A stretch of DNA of 35,293 nt from positions 1 to 35,293 of the forward strand of contig JBGQAU010000030.1 of assembly GCA_041494445.1 (NCBI GenBank). The letters run 5' to 3'. This stretch comes from JAIQFR01 sp041494445. GTDB lineage: Bacteria; Acidobacteriota; Polarisedimenticolia; Polarisedimenticolales; JAIQFR01. Both the position numbers and the translations under genes were made by a program. Position 1 is the first letter of the stretch. Each line of letters begins with the position of its first letter. Shown one piece after another: positions 17,183-24,579 of this stretch. The notes under the pieces are model-generated. The model ran no database searches. It was not told the origin of the DNA and saw nothing but the letters and a program-made list of their open reading frames with translations.

Positions 17183-19540
17183 TCAGGCCGAGAGGAAGTT
17201 GCGCGTCGCTCCAGGGAAGAACTCCGAGTAGAACGACGAGAAGTCGGCGCTCGGGTACGAGTACCCCATGGCCACGTAGCGCCGGTCGAGGAGGTTGTCC
17301 ACCCAGAGGTCGAGGCGGAGCGTCGCTCCGTGCCGCCGGACGAGCCGGGTCAGGTCCAGGCTCGCTCGGGCGTCGAACACGGTGAACGTGTCGATCCGCT
17401 TGGGCACGTACCCGGACTCGAGGCGGATCGAGGAGTTCTTCCGCTCGTCCTCGCTGTTGTCGAGGAAGATGGTGCCGATTCGCCGCGCGCCCAGCGTGAC
17501 GCGCGTCGGTCCGAACGTCCGCGACACGCGGAGGCGCGCCGTGCTCTCCGGGAAGCCCGCGATCCGATTCCCGGAGAAGTCGATGAGGATCGGCGCGCCT
17601 TGGGTATCTGTGCCGTAGAGCGTGAACCTCTCGAGCACGTCGCGGCTCGCTGTGAGGTAAGCCGACACCTCCACCGCTCCGGGCAGCCTCAAGGAGGCCT
17701 CAAGCTCGATCCCGCGGTGGAGCGAGCGCCCCGCGTTGACCGTGATCGGCAGGCCGTCCTGGTCGAGCCCCCCCTGCGGGACGAACTCGTCGCGGAACTG
17801 CATCTCGTAGACGGAGGCCTTCAGCTTCGTCGCCCCGGAGATCCACATGGCTCCCGCCTCGTAGTCGCGCAGCTTCTCGGGACGGGCGTAGGGATCCGCG
17901 AACCCCCGGATCGAGAGGTTGCCGCTCCTAAAGGCGCTCGTGGGTAGGGAGTACGGATCCTCGGGGTCCCACACGTTCGCGAACGCCGGCTCGCTCGCCG
18001 CGTTGGACGCCGTCGCGTAGAAGCCGAGACGATCGGTCGGGTTCCAGTTGACACCGATCCTCGGCGTGAAGAACGAGTAGGTGGCGCTCCACGAGAAGTC
18101 CCGGAACTTGTCGTCCGACATCGAGAACCGGTGACGCGTCACCTGCGCCTCGAAGTGCAGCGCGAGCCTGGTAAGGGGCCGCCACGTCTCGCGGACGAAG
18201 ATCGACATCGTCGCCTTCGAGTTCGTGTAGTCGTACAGCGTCTTCGCTTCGCCGAGCGGCTCGGGGTCGACGCACGGTCCGGCCGGGTCCCCCGGCGCGC
18301 AGACGGTCCCTGCCCGGAGAGATCCCTGGTGGCGCAGCGCGTGGTCCTGCACGAAGAGGCCGGCGGTCAGCGTGCCGCCGGGATGATCCCAGACGAGGCG
18401 AGGGACCCACCCGAGCTCCCGTCCGCCGATCCAGCGCCGGCGCCACGCGTTCTCGACCGGGTGAACGACCGCGGGCGTCCCGTCGGGGTTGTACGAAGTG
18501 ACGTAGCCGTCGAACAGGTCGTCGTGCTGCATGAAGTAGCCGTCGTTGACGATGACGTAGGCGGCGTTGTGGAGGAAGAGACCGTCCGCGACCTTCCAGT
18601 CGTGCAGCACGTGGAGGTGCGGCTGGATGAAGTTGTCGGTCTCGCCGGGGGCCATCGGGTTGATCCGGCGGTCGTGGTCGGCGTTCCCCGTGATCTCGCC
18701 GCGCAGGTACTCGATCGGGGCGCCGTAATACGAGAGCTGCGTGTGCTCGGGGCCGCCGAAGAGCTGAATGCGGAGCACCTGGTCGTCGCCGAATCGCTCG
18801 AGCCCGAATTGGAAAAGCGTGTGGCGCGTCCAGGCGGGGATGCGATAGCCGTCGCTCTCGACGCGCGCGGCGCGCGCCATCCAGGCCCACCTCCCCCCGG
18901 CGATCGGCCCGCCGTAACGAAAATCGAGCCGCCGCGTGCCGAACGATCCGGCGCCGATCGAGAGTTGTCCGCCCTCCACCGGGTCGAGGTGCCCGGTCTC
19001 GAGCTGCACCGCACCGCCGACCGCGGGGGAGCCGTACATCGCGGTGCCCGTCCCTCGCTGTACCTGCAGTCCGCCGAGGCCCCCGGCGAGATCGGCGAGG
19101 TCGATGAAGTAGAGCGCGTGATCCTCGGGGACGTTCAGCGGGATCCCGTCGATCGTGGTCGCGATCCTCTCCTGCCGGAAGCCGCGGATGCTGAGGTAGC
19201 TGTAGCCGATCCCGTTCCCGGCGTCGCTGTACGCGTAGGCGTTGGGGGTGTCGGCGAGGATCATCGCGAGGTCCTGCCCGCGGTCGAGCGACTGGATCTC
19301 CTCGCGGGAGAGGTTGGTGAAGGTCGCCGCGTCCTTCCCGTCTTCGGCGGTCGTGGCGGTGACCACGACGCTCTCGACGAGAGGGGGAAGACCTTTCGGC
19401 TTCTTCTCGGCGGGCGGCGATGTGGGGGGAGCGGGCGTCTCCTCCTCGGCACGTGCCGCGAACGGCGCAAGCAGGAGGGCCGCGGTGAGTAGGCACGATA
19501 ACGCGCCGCTCGCCCGAAGGGCGACATCACGGAATTCCAT
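17183..19540 (-). CDS. TonB-dependent outer-membrane receptor, predicted for thiamine; C-terminus frameshifted
   Basis: 785 residues from ATG 19540. Signal peptide (~30 residues, AARA|EEE), then VESVVVTATTAEDG as the TonB box and start of the plug. Plug features are IQSLDRGQDLAMILADTPN, SIRGFRQERIATTIDGIPLN and RGTGTAMYGSPAVGGAV. The rest is a ~22-strand barrel. The annotated stop gives ...GATRNFLSA, not the aromatic C-terminal residue barrels need. Adding one base near 17190 yields ...RNFLLGLTYGF and a TGA at 17171-17169 that overlaps the symporter ATG. So the native gene probably ends at 17169. Expression should be repressed by TPP through the leader. The ligand (thiamine or a derivative) is inferred from the riboswitch; such receptors have been called Omr1 in comparative studies. 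Confidence 0.93.
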   Translation of the reverse strand: MEFRDVALRASGALSCLLTAALLLAPFAARAEEETPAPPTSPPAEKKPKGLPPLVESVVVTATTAEDGKDAATFTNLSREEIQSLDRGQDLAMILADTPNAYAYSDAGNGIGYSYLSIRGFRQERIATTIDGIPLNVPEDHALYFIDLADLAGGLGGLQVQRGTGTAMYGSPAVGGAVQLETGHLDPVEGGQLSIGAGSFGTRRLDFRYGGPIAGGRWAWMARAARVESDGYRIPAWTRHTLFQFGLERFGDDQVLRIQLFGGPEHTQLSYYGAPIEYLRGEITGNADHDRRINPMAPGETDNFIQPHLHVLHDWKVADGLFLHNAAYVIVNDGYFMQHDDLFDGYVTSYNPDGTPAVVHPVENAWRRRWIGGRELGWVPRLVWDHPGGTLTAGLFVQDHALRHQGSLRAGTVCAPGDPAGPCVDPEPLGEAKTLYDYTNSKATMSIFVRETWRPLTRLALHFEAQVTRHRFSMSDDKFRDFSWSATYSFFTPRIGVNWNPTDRLGFYATASNAASEPAFANVWDPEDPYSLPTSAFRSGNLSIRGFADPYARPEKLRDYEAGAMWISGATKLKASVYEMQFRDEFVPQGGLDQDGLPITVNAGRSLHRGIELEASLRLPGAVEVSAYLTASRDVLERFTLYGTDTQGAPILIDFSGNRIAGFPESTARLRVSRTFGPTRVTLGARRIGTIFLDNSEDERKNSSIRLESGYVPKRIDTFTVFDARASLDLTRLVRRHGATLRLDLWVDNLLDRRYVAMGYSYPSADFSSFYSEFFPGATRNFLSA

Positions 19541-19545
19541 CGCGA

Positions 19546-19561
19546 CCTCCCGGCCGGGAGG
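19546..19561 (-). promoter_or_regulatory. Shine-Dalgarno-sequestering palindrome of the riboswitch expression platform
   Basis: The perfect palindrome CCTCCCGGCCGGGAGG ends 5 nt before the receptor ATG. Folded, six pairs (CCTCCC with GGGAGG) close a GGCC loop and bury the ribosome site GGGAGG. This is how Gram-negative TPP riboswitches usually act, at translation initiation. The aptamer strand at 19726-19719 (GCCGGGAG) is complementary to the palindrome's first arm and could act as an anti-sequestering partner when TPP is absent. Confidence 0.75.
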
Positions 19562-19659
19562 CGCGGCCCCTGGTTCCGGGCGGGACCGTCCTGGCGGCCT
19601 CGAGCGCGAGGGCGAACGGTCCGAAGGAGCCTGGTCGAGGATTCCTGCGGGCACGTCCC

Positions 19660-19735
19660 GTTTCCCTACGCTGGTATAATCCAGTTCAGGTTCGAGGGTT
19701 TTTTCTCAGCCGGGATCTCTCCCGGCACCCCTAAC
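19660..19735 (-). promoter_or_regulatory. TPP riboswitch (THI element) aptamer
   Basis: On the minus strand the aptamer reads in order AGGGGTGCC, a P3 stem (GCCGGG paired with CCCGGC), GCTGAGA, ACCCTCGAACCTGAACTGG and ATACCAGCGTAGGGAA. These are the invariant THI-box segments: CTGAGA contacts the pyrimidine ring and ACCTGA plus the GCGTAGGGA arm form the pyrophosphate side. All key bases are present. It starts just after a TTGACG promoter and ends about 120 nt before the receptor ATG. Thiamine pyrophosphate binding should fold the aptamer and reduce translation of the receptor and symporter genes. Confidence 0.96.
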
Positions 19736-19747
19736 GGAACCGGCACC

Positions 19748-19776
19748 ACCGTACGCCGGCGGGCGGGGCACGTCAA
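19748..19776 (-). promoter_or_regulatory. Promoter of the thiamine-uptake operon
   Basis: TTGACG (19776-19771), a 17-nt spacer, and TACGGT (19753-19748) lie directly upstream of the TPP aptamer, so transcription would start around 19741, a few bases before the first conserved aptamer base. The -35 is near perfect; the -10 is weak. Confidence 0.6.
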
Positions 19777-19857
19777 GCGTGCGGGAGCGCTTTGCCACCT
19801 CGCGTCCGCGTCGAGGCTCTGGTGACGGGATGCGGGCGAGCGCGAGCCCGGGTCGCA

Positions 19858-19886
19858 TTGACCAGCCACCCCGCCCGATTTATATT
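19858..19886 (+). promoter_or_regulatory. Sigma-70 promoter of tRNA-Cys
   Basis: TTGACC, a 17-nt spacer, then TATATT, ending 17 nt before the first base of the tRNA. This is the best consensus promoter in the window, as expected for a stable RNA gene. Confidence 0.8.
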
Positions 19887-19903
19887 GGGTCGTTCATTCA
19901 TTC

Positions 19904-19978
19904 GGCGGCGTAGCCAAGTGGTAAGGCAACGGTCTGCAAAACCGTCATTCACCGGTTCAAATCCGGTCGCCGCCTCCA
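19904..19978 (+). tRNA. tRNA-Cys (GCA)
   Basis: Full cloverleaf. The acceptor stem pairs GGCGGCG with CGCCGCC, the anticodon stem is ACGGT/ACCGT around CTGCAAA with anticodon GCA at 19936-19938, and the T arm is ACCGG-TTCAAAT-CCGGT. The discriminator is T (19975) and CCA is encoded (19976-19978). U at the discriminator position is the main identity element for CysRS, which supports the assignment. The 3' end shows no duplicated copy nearby, so no integrated element is evident. Confidence 0.97.
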
Positions 19979-20377
19979 GGATCTCCATGGACCTTCGATC
20001 TCCGGCGGCTTCCCCTCGGATCATCTTTACACTGCGCCGGTTGTTCAACGGAGCCGATGCTACCTATCCGTCACCTCAAGAGGTCGGAGCGGCAGGCTGA
20101 CCCGGGCCGGAGTCCCGGGAAGCGCCCCGCGATCCGGATGCCGGCCGGGCCGCGAGGCGCGGATTCCAATCCCGCAACCCGGTCAGATAGGGGTCGAAGT
20201 TCGGGTTTTCCGGTATTTCGCGTCCTCGGGACGGGCCCGGGCTGCTCCGGCCGGGGTCTCGCGAAGGTATGAGTGGGACAGGCTCGCGGTTTGCAGGCGT
20301 ATCGATCGGAGTGGCCTGCCGGCCCGAGGCCGCCGACCCGACGATCCCGGGGTTTCGTGCCCCGAAGGAGGCTCGCG
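19979..20377 (+). other. Non-coding stretch between tRNA-Cys and the lipoprotein gene
   Basis: About 400 bp without a credible gene. It holds three small hairpins: CCCGGG/CCCGGG (20101-20119), GCAGGC/GCCTGC with a 15-nt loop (20293-20319), and CGGGG/CCCCG (20348-20364), the last ending one base before the lipoprotein ribosome site. A less GC-rich patch at 20185-20222 may hold the lipoprotein promoter, but I cannot point to a clear -35/-10 pair. Confidence 0.5.
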
Positions 20378-20974
20378 ATGCGAAGGTTCGTCATGATCTT
20401 CATCCTGGTTGTCACTGCCGCCGCGATGGCGGCGTGCTCGTCCGACAGCACCACGACCCCGTCGCGTGGGAACGTCGCCGTTCTTCTGACCGATGCGCCG
20501 CTCGATCTGACCGGGGTCAAGGCCGTCAACGTCACGCTCAAGGACGTGATCCTCTATCCCGTGGAGGCGGCCGGGACATCCGGCGACTCCGCCGGGACCC
20601 CAATGGAGATGAAGAACGTCGTCGCCGGCGCCGGCCTGACGGTGAACCTCCTCGACTACCGGAACGGGAACACCGTGGTGATCGCGACCGCGGACGTTCC
20701 GCCGGGATCGTACTCGAAGCTCCGGATGGAGATCGATGCGGCCGAGCTGGTGCGGGCCGGGGCCACGCCCTCAGACCCGGACCTGGTGGACCCGATCTTC
20801 GTCCCGTCGGGCAAGGTCGATGTCCCGGTGAGCTTTACGGTGACGGCTGGTGAGCCGACGGCCGTGACCCTGGACTTCGACGCGGCGATGTCGGTGCAGG
20901 TCAACACGACGAACGGCCAGCACCCCTACATCCTGCGTCCGGTGATCACGCCGGTGGGGGCATCCCACATCTGA
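20378..20974 (+). CDS. DUF4382-type lipoprotein
   Basis: 198 residues. ATG 20378 is set by AAGGAGG just upstream; the frame is open further back but without a ribosome site. MRRFVMIFILVVTAAAMAAC is a lipoprotein signal with the acylated Cys at residue 20. The mature part begins with a Ser/Thr-rich linker, then VAVLLTDAPLDLTGVKAVNVTLKDVIL, the opening of the DUF4382 domain, followed by VNLLDYRNGNT and PPGSYSKLRMEIDAA, its usual core. The fold is an Ig-like beta sandwich found on envelope lipoproteins in several phyla. Its function is not established. It sits in the periplasm or on the outer membrane. Confidence 0.85.
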   Translation: MRRFVMIFILVVTAAAMAACSSDSTTTPSRGNVAVLLTDAPLDLTGVKAVNVTLKDVILYPVEAAGTSGDSAGTPMEMKNVVAGAGLTVNLLDYRNGNTVVIATADVPPGSYSKLRMEIDAAELVRAGATPSDPDLVDPIFVPSGKVDVPVSFTVTAGEPTAVTLDFDAAMSVQVNTTNGQHPYILRPVITPVGASHI

Positions 20975-20982
20975 CCGCGGCT

Positions 20983-20991
20983 TGCTAGAAT
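20983..20991 (+). promoter_or_regulatory. Extended -10 upstream of the 21050 gene
   Basis: TGCTAGAAT followed by CCCCC, 58 nt before the ATG. The same TGCTARAATCCC form occurs upstream of the kinase gene at the right end. No good -35 is present. Confidence 0.45.
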
Positions 20992-21049
20992 CCCCCGGTG
21001 CGGTCCGGACGGCGGCTACTCCTCCGCCCGGTGCCGCATCGGCGGAGAG

Positions 21050-22153
21050 ATGTTCGAGCGCAAGCCGAAGCCGCCCGAGGGCCCCGACCTCTTGGACCGC
21101 GTCGTCGCCGCGGGGTGCCAGCGTGTAGCCATCCTCGGGCTCCACTCCCGCGCCGGGACGCGCACCGTCCTCTCTTTCCTCGTTCGCCGCATCCATGCCC
21201 GCTCGTGGCCGATCGCCGTCACCTCGGCGCCCCGCCTCCCGCTCGAGATCGAGTTCGAGCAAGGCCCCGCGGCGCAGCCGGTGACGCGTCTCGCGCTCCC
21301 GGAGGGAGCCTGCGTGGCGACGGCCGCGGACACCGTGCGGTCTGCCGAGGGCGGCCTAGAGTTGATCGAGGCGACCTCGTGGCAGACGGCTCTAGGCCCC
21401 ATCGGCCTCTACCGCGTGTTCCGAGGAGGCGAGGTCGATCTCCACGGCCCCTCCGAGAGCAACGGTATGGCGGAGGTGCTTTCGCGACTCGGGGCGGTGT
21501 CGGGCGGCCTCGTGCTCGTGGACGGCGGGTGGGAGCGGCGCGCCTTCGCCGCGCCCGGGACCGTGGACGGAACGATCCTGGTGGTCGGTTCCAGCTATTC
21601 CGCGTCGCCCGAGCGGTCCGCAGCGGCGACGCGTTACGTGGTGGAGACCCTCACGGTCCCGCCGTGCGAGGAGCCGGCGCGGGTGGCGTGGGAGGAGACC
21701 GCTTCGACCGGCGCCGCCGCGCTTCTCGACGCGCGGGGTCGGGCCATCGGCGTCCTCCCGCCCGGGCTCGAGGACCCGACGCGCGCGCTCGAGATGCCGG
21801 GTGAGACGCCCGCCTCGACCGTCGTCCTCCCGCACGGGCTCAACGACGAGTTCATGATCCCTCTGGTACGCTCGACCTTCCGGTGCAGCCTGGTGGTGCG
21901 CGACGCGACGCGGATCAACTTGGCGCCGATCTACTTCAAAGCGTGGCTCAAGGCGAAGGGCCGGTTCCAGGTCGTTCGGCCGATGAGGCTCGTGGCCGTG
22001 GCGACGAATCCGGCGAACCACGCCGGCCCCGACGCCGAGCCGGCGCACTTCCGCGAGCTCGTTGCGGGCGCCCTGCCGCAGCTCCCCGTGCACGACGTCG
22101 TCCTGGAATCCGGCGAGGAGCACCGGAAGCCGCTCTGGAAGTTCTGGGAGTGA
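21050..22153 (+). CDS. Cytosolic protein of unknown function with degenerate P-loop-like motif
   Basis: 367 residues, no signal peptide or membrane segment. The start is supported by GGCGGAGAG directly upstream, although the spacing is short. Near residue 30, VAILGLHSRAGTRTVLSFLV has the shape of a first beta strand plus P-loop (hydrophobic strand, Gly-rich turn, helix), but the Walker A lysine is replaced (AGTRT). Further strand-like blocks are GLVLVDGGWERRA and DGTILVVGSSYSAS, the former with an Asp at a Walker-B-like position. A second half (~250-367) contains LVVRDATRINLAPIYFKAW and VVRPMRLVAVATNP. It ends KPLWKFWE. I do not recognise the family; an NTPase-fold regulator or chaperone is one reading. 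Only a promoter separates it from the lipoprotein gene. Confidence 0.72.
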   Translation: MFERKPKPPEGPDLLDRVVAAGCQRVAILGLHSRAGTRTVLSFLVRRIHARSWPIAVTSAPRLPLEIEFEQGPAAQPVTRLALPEGACVATAADTVRSAEGGLELIEATSWQTALGPIGLYRVFRGGEVDLHGPSESNGMAEVLSRLGAVSGGLVLVDGGWERRAFAAPGTVDGTILVVGSSYSASPERSAAATRYVVETLTVPPCEEPARVAWEETASTGAAALLDARGRAIGVLPPGLEDPTRALEMPGETPASTVVLPHGLNDEFMIPLVRSTFRCSLVVRDATRINLAPIYFKAWLKAKGRFQVVRPMRLVAVATNPANHAGPDAEPAHFRELVAGALPQLPVHDVVLESGEEHRKPLWKFWE

Positions 22154-22478
22154 CGCCCGCGTTTCCCCCGCCGTTCTCCCCATAGCCGTCGTGCATCGCG
22201 CCGCCAGCGCGGCGGCTCCACACGCATGCTCCGCCTCGGTATCGGACGCTTCTCGTCCGCGAATCGAGGTTCGATTACGTGCGTATGCGTCTTGTCCTTC
22301 CTACAAAGAAGTAACGTCGGACGAATATGGGTCCTTTCGGACTACGAACGATACGTTCCCTCAACCGGCTTTCATTCTGTGACTTACGAACATTGGGCGG
22401 GTTGTGTCGGACATGGCACGGGCGTGGCAATGAGACGGTATCCGCAGTCCAAACGCCGACTGCCAGGAGAGACCGGAA
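22154..22478 (+). other. Upstream regulatory region of the FN3 protein gene
   Basis: 325 bp without a gene. Base composition drops visibly below the surroundings from about 22255 to 22400, unlike the coding DNA on both sides. It contains four copies of TCGGAC (near 22243, 22317, 22339 and 22407) and a sigma-54-like promoter at 22414. A GC hairpin at 22199-22215 follows the preceding gene and has no T-run. Confidence 0.5.
22414..22429 (+). promoter_or_regulatory. Sigma-54 (RpoN) -24/-12 promoter
   Basis: TGGCACGGGCGTGGCA matches the consensus TGGCACG-N4-TTGCA with one mismatch (TGGCA for TTGCA), and the invariant GG and GC are correctly spaced. The predicted start is about 22440, 40 nt before the ATG. 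The repeated TCGGAC motifs upstream could be activator sites, though their spacing is irregular. Confidence 0.6.
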
Positions 22479-24488
22479 ATGAACGCCACCTCCCGCCGCA
22501 TCGCGATGATCGCCCTCGTCGCCGCACTCGGGACCTTGACGGTTTCCGCCGGCACGGTCTCGCTGACGTGGGACCAGGTCGCGGATTCGGACCTGGCCGG
22601 GTACCGCGTCTACTGGGGCACTTCCCCGGGGACCTATCCCAACAGCCAGGACGTCGGCAAAGTGGTCACCGCGACGATCAGCGGGCTCACCGATTGCACG
22701 CCTTGGTATCTGGCGGTCAAGGCCTATGACACGGCGGGGAACCTCAGCGTCAGTTACTCGAACGAGGTTTCGGGTTGGCCGCGGCCGACGGTCACCACGG
22801 CGACGCCATCGAACGCCGAGCAGGGCCGGACGCTCTCCCTCACCATCACGGGAGCGAACTTCATGTCCGGGGCCACTGTGCAGTTCGGCAACACCGGCAT
22901 CACGGTGAACTCCGTCACGGTCAATTCGTGCAACCAGATCACCGCGAGCGTCACGGTGGGCGGATCGGCCACGGCCGGAGCGACCAACGTGGACGTCACG
23001 AACTCGGACCAGGTGTTCGGCTCCGGCGCGAGCCTCTTCACGGTGCAGGCCGCCACGAACCCGACGGTGTCGTCCACGTCGCCGGCCAACGGCGCGACCG
23101 GCGTGACGCTTTCCGTCCACCCGGCCGTCACCTTCAGCGAGGCGATGCTCGCGTCGTCCATCACGAGCTCGACCGTGCGCCTGCTCGACGGCCAGGGGAC
23201 CGCGGTCGCGCAGGCGGCCGGTTCCCCGGCGCTTTCGGGCGACGGGCTGACCGCGACGATCACGCCGGCGGCGAATCTCAACACGGGCGCGACCTACAAG
23301 ATCCAGGTCGTGAGCGGAGCATCGGGCGTGCTCGATCTCGCGAACCACGCGATGGCTTCCACGTACAACCAGTCCACCGGCTTCACGACGGCGGCCGACA
23401 CGACGGCCCCGGTAATCTCCTCGGTGCAATCCGGGAGCGTCGCTTCCACCAGCGCGCAGATCACCTGGAGCACCGATGAGGCGGCCGACAGCCAGGTCTT
23501 CTACCGGAAGTCCGGCCAGACCGGCTACCAGCAGACCGACGTGGACGCGACCCAGGTGACGAGTCACACGGTCACGCTCCAGGGTCTGGACCCGTCCGCC
23601 ACCTACCAGTACCACGTCCGCAGCGCGGACGCGGCCGGCAACGCTTCGACCTCGTCGCCCGACCAGACCTTCAACACTGGCGCAAGCACCTCGAGCTACC
23701 TAAGGTCCGAGGCCGAGGCCGGTGCGCTCGTCTCGCCGGTGCGAACGCGGTCGGGCTCCGGCAGCTTCGGCGGCGGCTGGATCGACACGCCGTCGGGCAC
23801 CGCGACCGGGACCGCCTCGAACCCGTCCGGCACCGCGACGCTCGGCGTCAACGTCCCGAGTGCGGGGACCTGGTACCTGTGGGTCCGAATCTACGGCCCG
23901 AGCACGTCGTCCGACGCTTGGTTCGAATCGGTGGACGGCGCAGCGCGGCAAGCGGTGACCGCCTCGAAGACCGGCGCGTGGACCTGGGTCGCCGGACGGT
24001 CCTACACCCTGACGCAGGGGCTCCACTCCGTCGAGTTGGGCGGGTACGAGGCCCAGGCCAGGGCGGACCAGGTGCTCCTGACCAACGACGCCGCCTTCCG
24101 GCCGACCGCGCAGCCCGTGGACGATCAGACTCCGCCTGCCGCGCCGTCCGGGTTCGCCGCGACGTCGTCCAACCTCCAGAACACCCTGAACTGGACCGAC
24201 CCGTCGGATGCCGATTTCGTCAAGACGGTCGTTCGCTACCGGACCGACGGCAGGTACCCGACGAGCCCCGTGGACGGCCTCGCGGTCACCGAGGAAACGG
24301 CCGCGCCGGGAACCGCCGACAGCTACGTCCACACGGGCTTGACCAACGGCACGGTCTACAGCTACAGCGCCTTCGCGGTGGACGCCAGCGGGAACGTCGG
24401 AGCCGCGTCGCACGCCCAGGGAACGCCCCTCGACAACGTCCCGCCGGCGGTCGTGACCAACGCGAGGCGAGCGGACACGAGACCCTGA
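22479..24488 (+). CDS. Secreted multidomain FN3/IPT/Big_5 protein
   Basis: 669 residues with a signal peptide cleaved near VSA|GTV (residue 24). Domains in order: FN3 (25-98, LTWDQVADSDLAGYRVYWG); IPT/TIG (100-190, PTVTTATPSNAEQGRTLSLT); Big_5 Ig-like (195-305, VSSTSPANGATGVTLSVHP, FSEAM); FN3 (309-400, APVISSVQSGSVASTSAQIT); a CBM-like jelly-roll region (405-535, RSEAEAGALVSPV ... GTWYLWVRIYGP); FN3 (545-655). Such proteins are extracellular or surface-attached binding modules; the CBM-like part suggests carbohydrate contact. No catalytic domain or LPXTG/PEP-CTERM/T9SS tail is visible, and it stops soon after a domain-boundary-like DNVPPAVVTN. GGAG precedes the ATG. Expression probably depends on RpoN. 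Confidence 0.87.
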   Translation: MNATSRRIAMIALVAALGTLTVSAGTVSLTWDQVADSDLAGYRVYWGTSPGTYPNSQDVGKVVTATISGLTDCTPWYLAVKAYDTAGNLSVSYSNEVSGWPRPTVTTATPSNAEQGRTLSLTITGANFMSGATVQFGNTGITVNSVTVNSCNQITASVTVGGSATAGATNVDVTNSDQVFGSGASLFTVQAATNPTVSSTSPANGATGVTLSVHPAVTFSEAMLASSITSSTVRLLDGQGTAVAQAAGSPALSGDGLTATITPAANLNTGATYKIQVVSGASGVLDLANHAMASTYNQSTGFTTAADTTAPVISSVQSGSVASTSAQITWSTDEAADSQVFYRKSGQTGYQQTDVDATQVTSHTVTLQGLDPSATYQYHVRSADAAGNASTSSPDQTFNTGASTSSYLRSEAEAGALVSPVRTRSGSGSFGGGWIDTPSGTATGTASNPSGTATLGVNVPSAGTWYLWVRIYGPSTSSDAWFESVDGAARQAVTASKTGAWTWVAGRSYTLTQGLHSVELGGYEAQARADQVLLTNDAAFRPTAQPVDDQTPPAAPSGFAATSSNLQNTLNWTDPSDADFVKTVVRYRTDGRYPTSPVDGLAVTEETAAPGTADSYVHTGLTNGTVYSYSAFAVDASGNVGAASHAQGTPLDNVPPAVVTNARRADTRP

Positions 24489-24498
24489 CGCTCAGAAC

Positions 24499-24556
24499 CC
24501 TCCCGGCGCGTCCCCTCCTATCCCCCCGGAGGTGGGACGCGCCGGGAGGCGCTTTT
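24499..24556 (+). terminator. Strong intrinsic terminator
   Basis: CCTCCCGGCGCGTCCC (24499-24514) pairs perfectly with GGGACGCGCCGGGAGG (24534-24549), a 16-bp stem, with an inner CCTCC/GGAGG extension, and is followed by TTTT at 24553-24556. It closes the FN3 gene 11 nt after its stop and separates it from the convergent small gene. Confidence 0.88.
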
Positions 24557-24579
24557 CACCCGCCAGCCGCGATTCCCCC

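Noticed and set aside
18131..19492. 453-codon plus-strand frame inside the TonB receptor
   Set aside because: Antisense to intact plug and barrel motifs; composition is that of a shadow frame.
19792..20100. 102-codon frame across tRNA-Cys
   Set aside because: Its FTGSNPVAAS segment is the typical translation of a tRNA T arm; the DNA is the tRNA gene.
19904..20377. tRNA-Cys as an integration site
   Set aside because: No integrase, no repeat of the tRNA 3' end, and no change in gene type on either side.
20273..20377. Longer N-terminus for the DUF4382 lipoprotein
   Set aside because: It would bury the lipoprotein signal peptide behind 35 basic residues; AAGGAGG marks ATG 20378.
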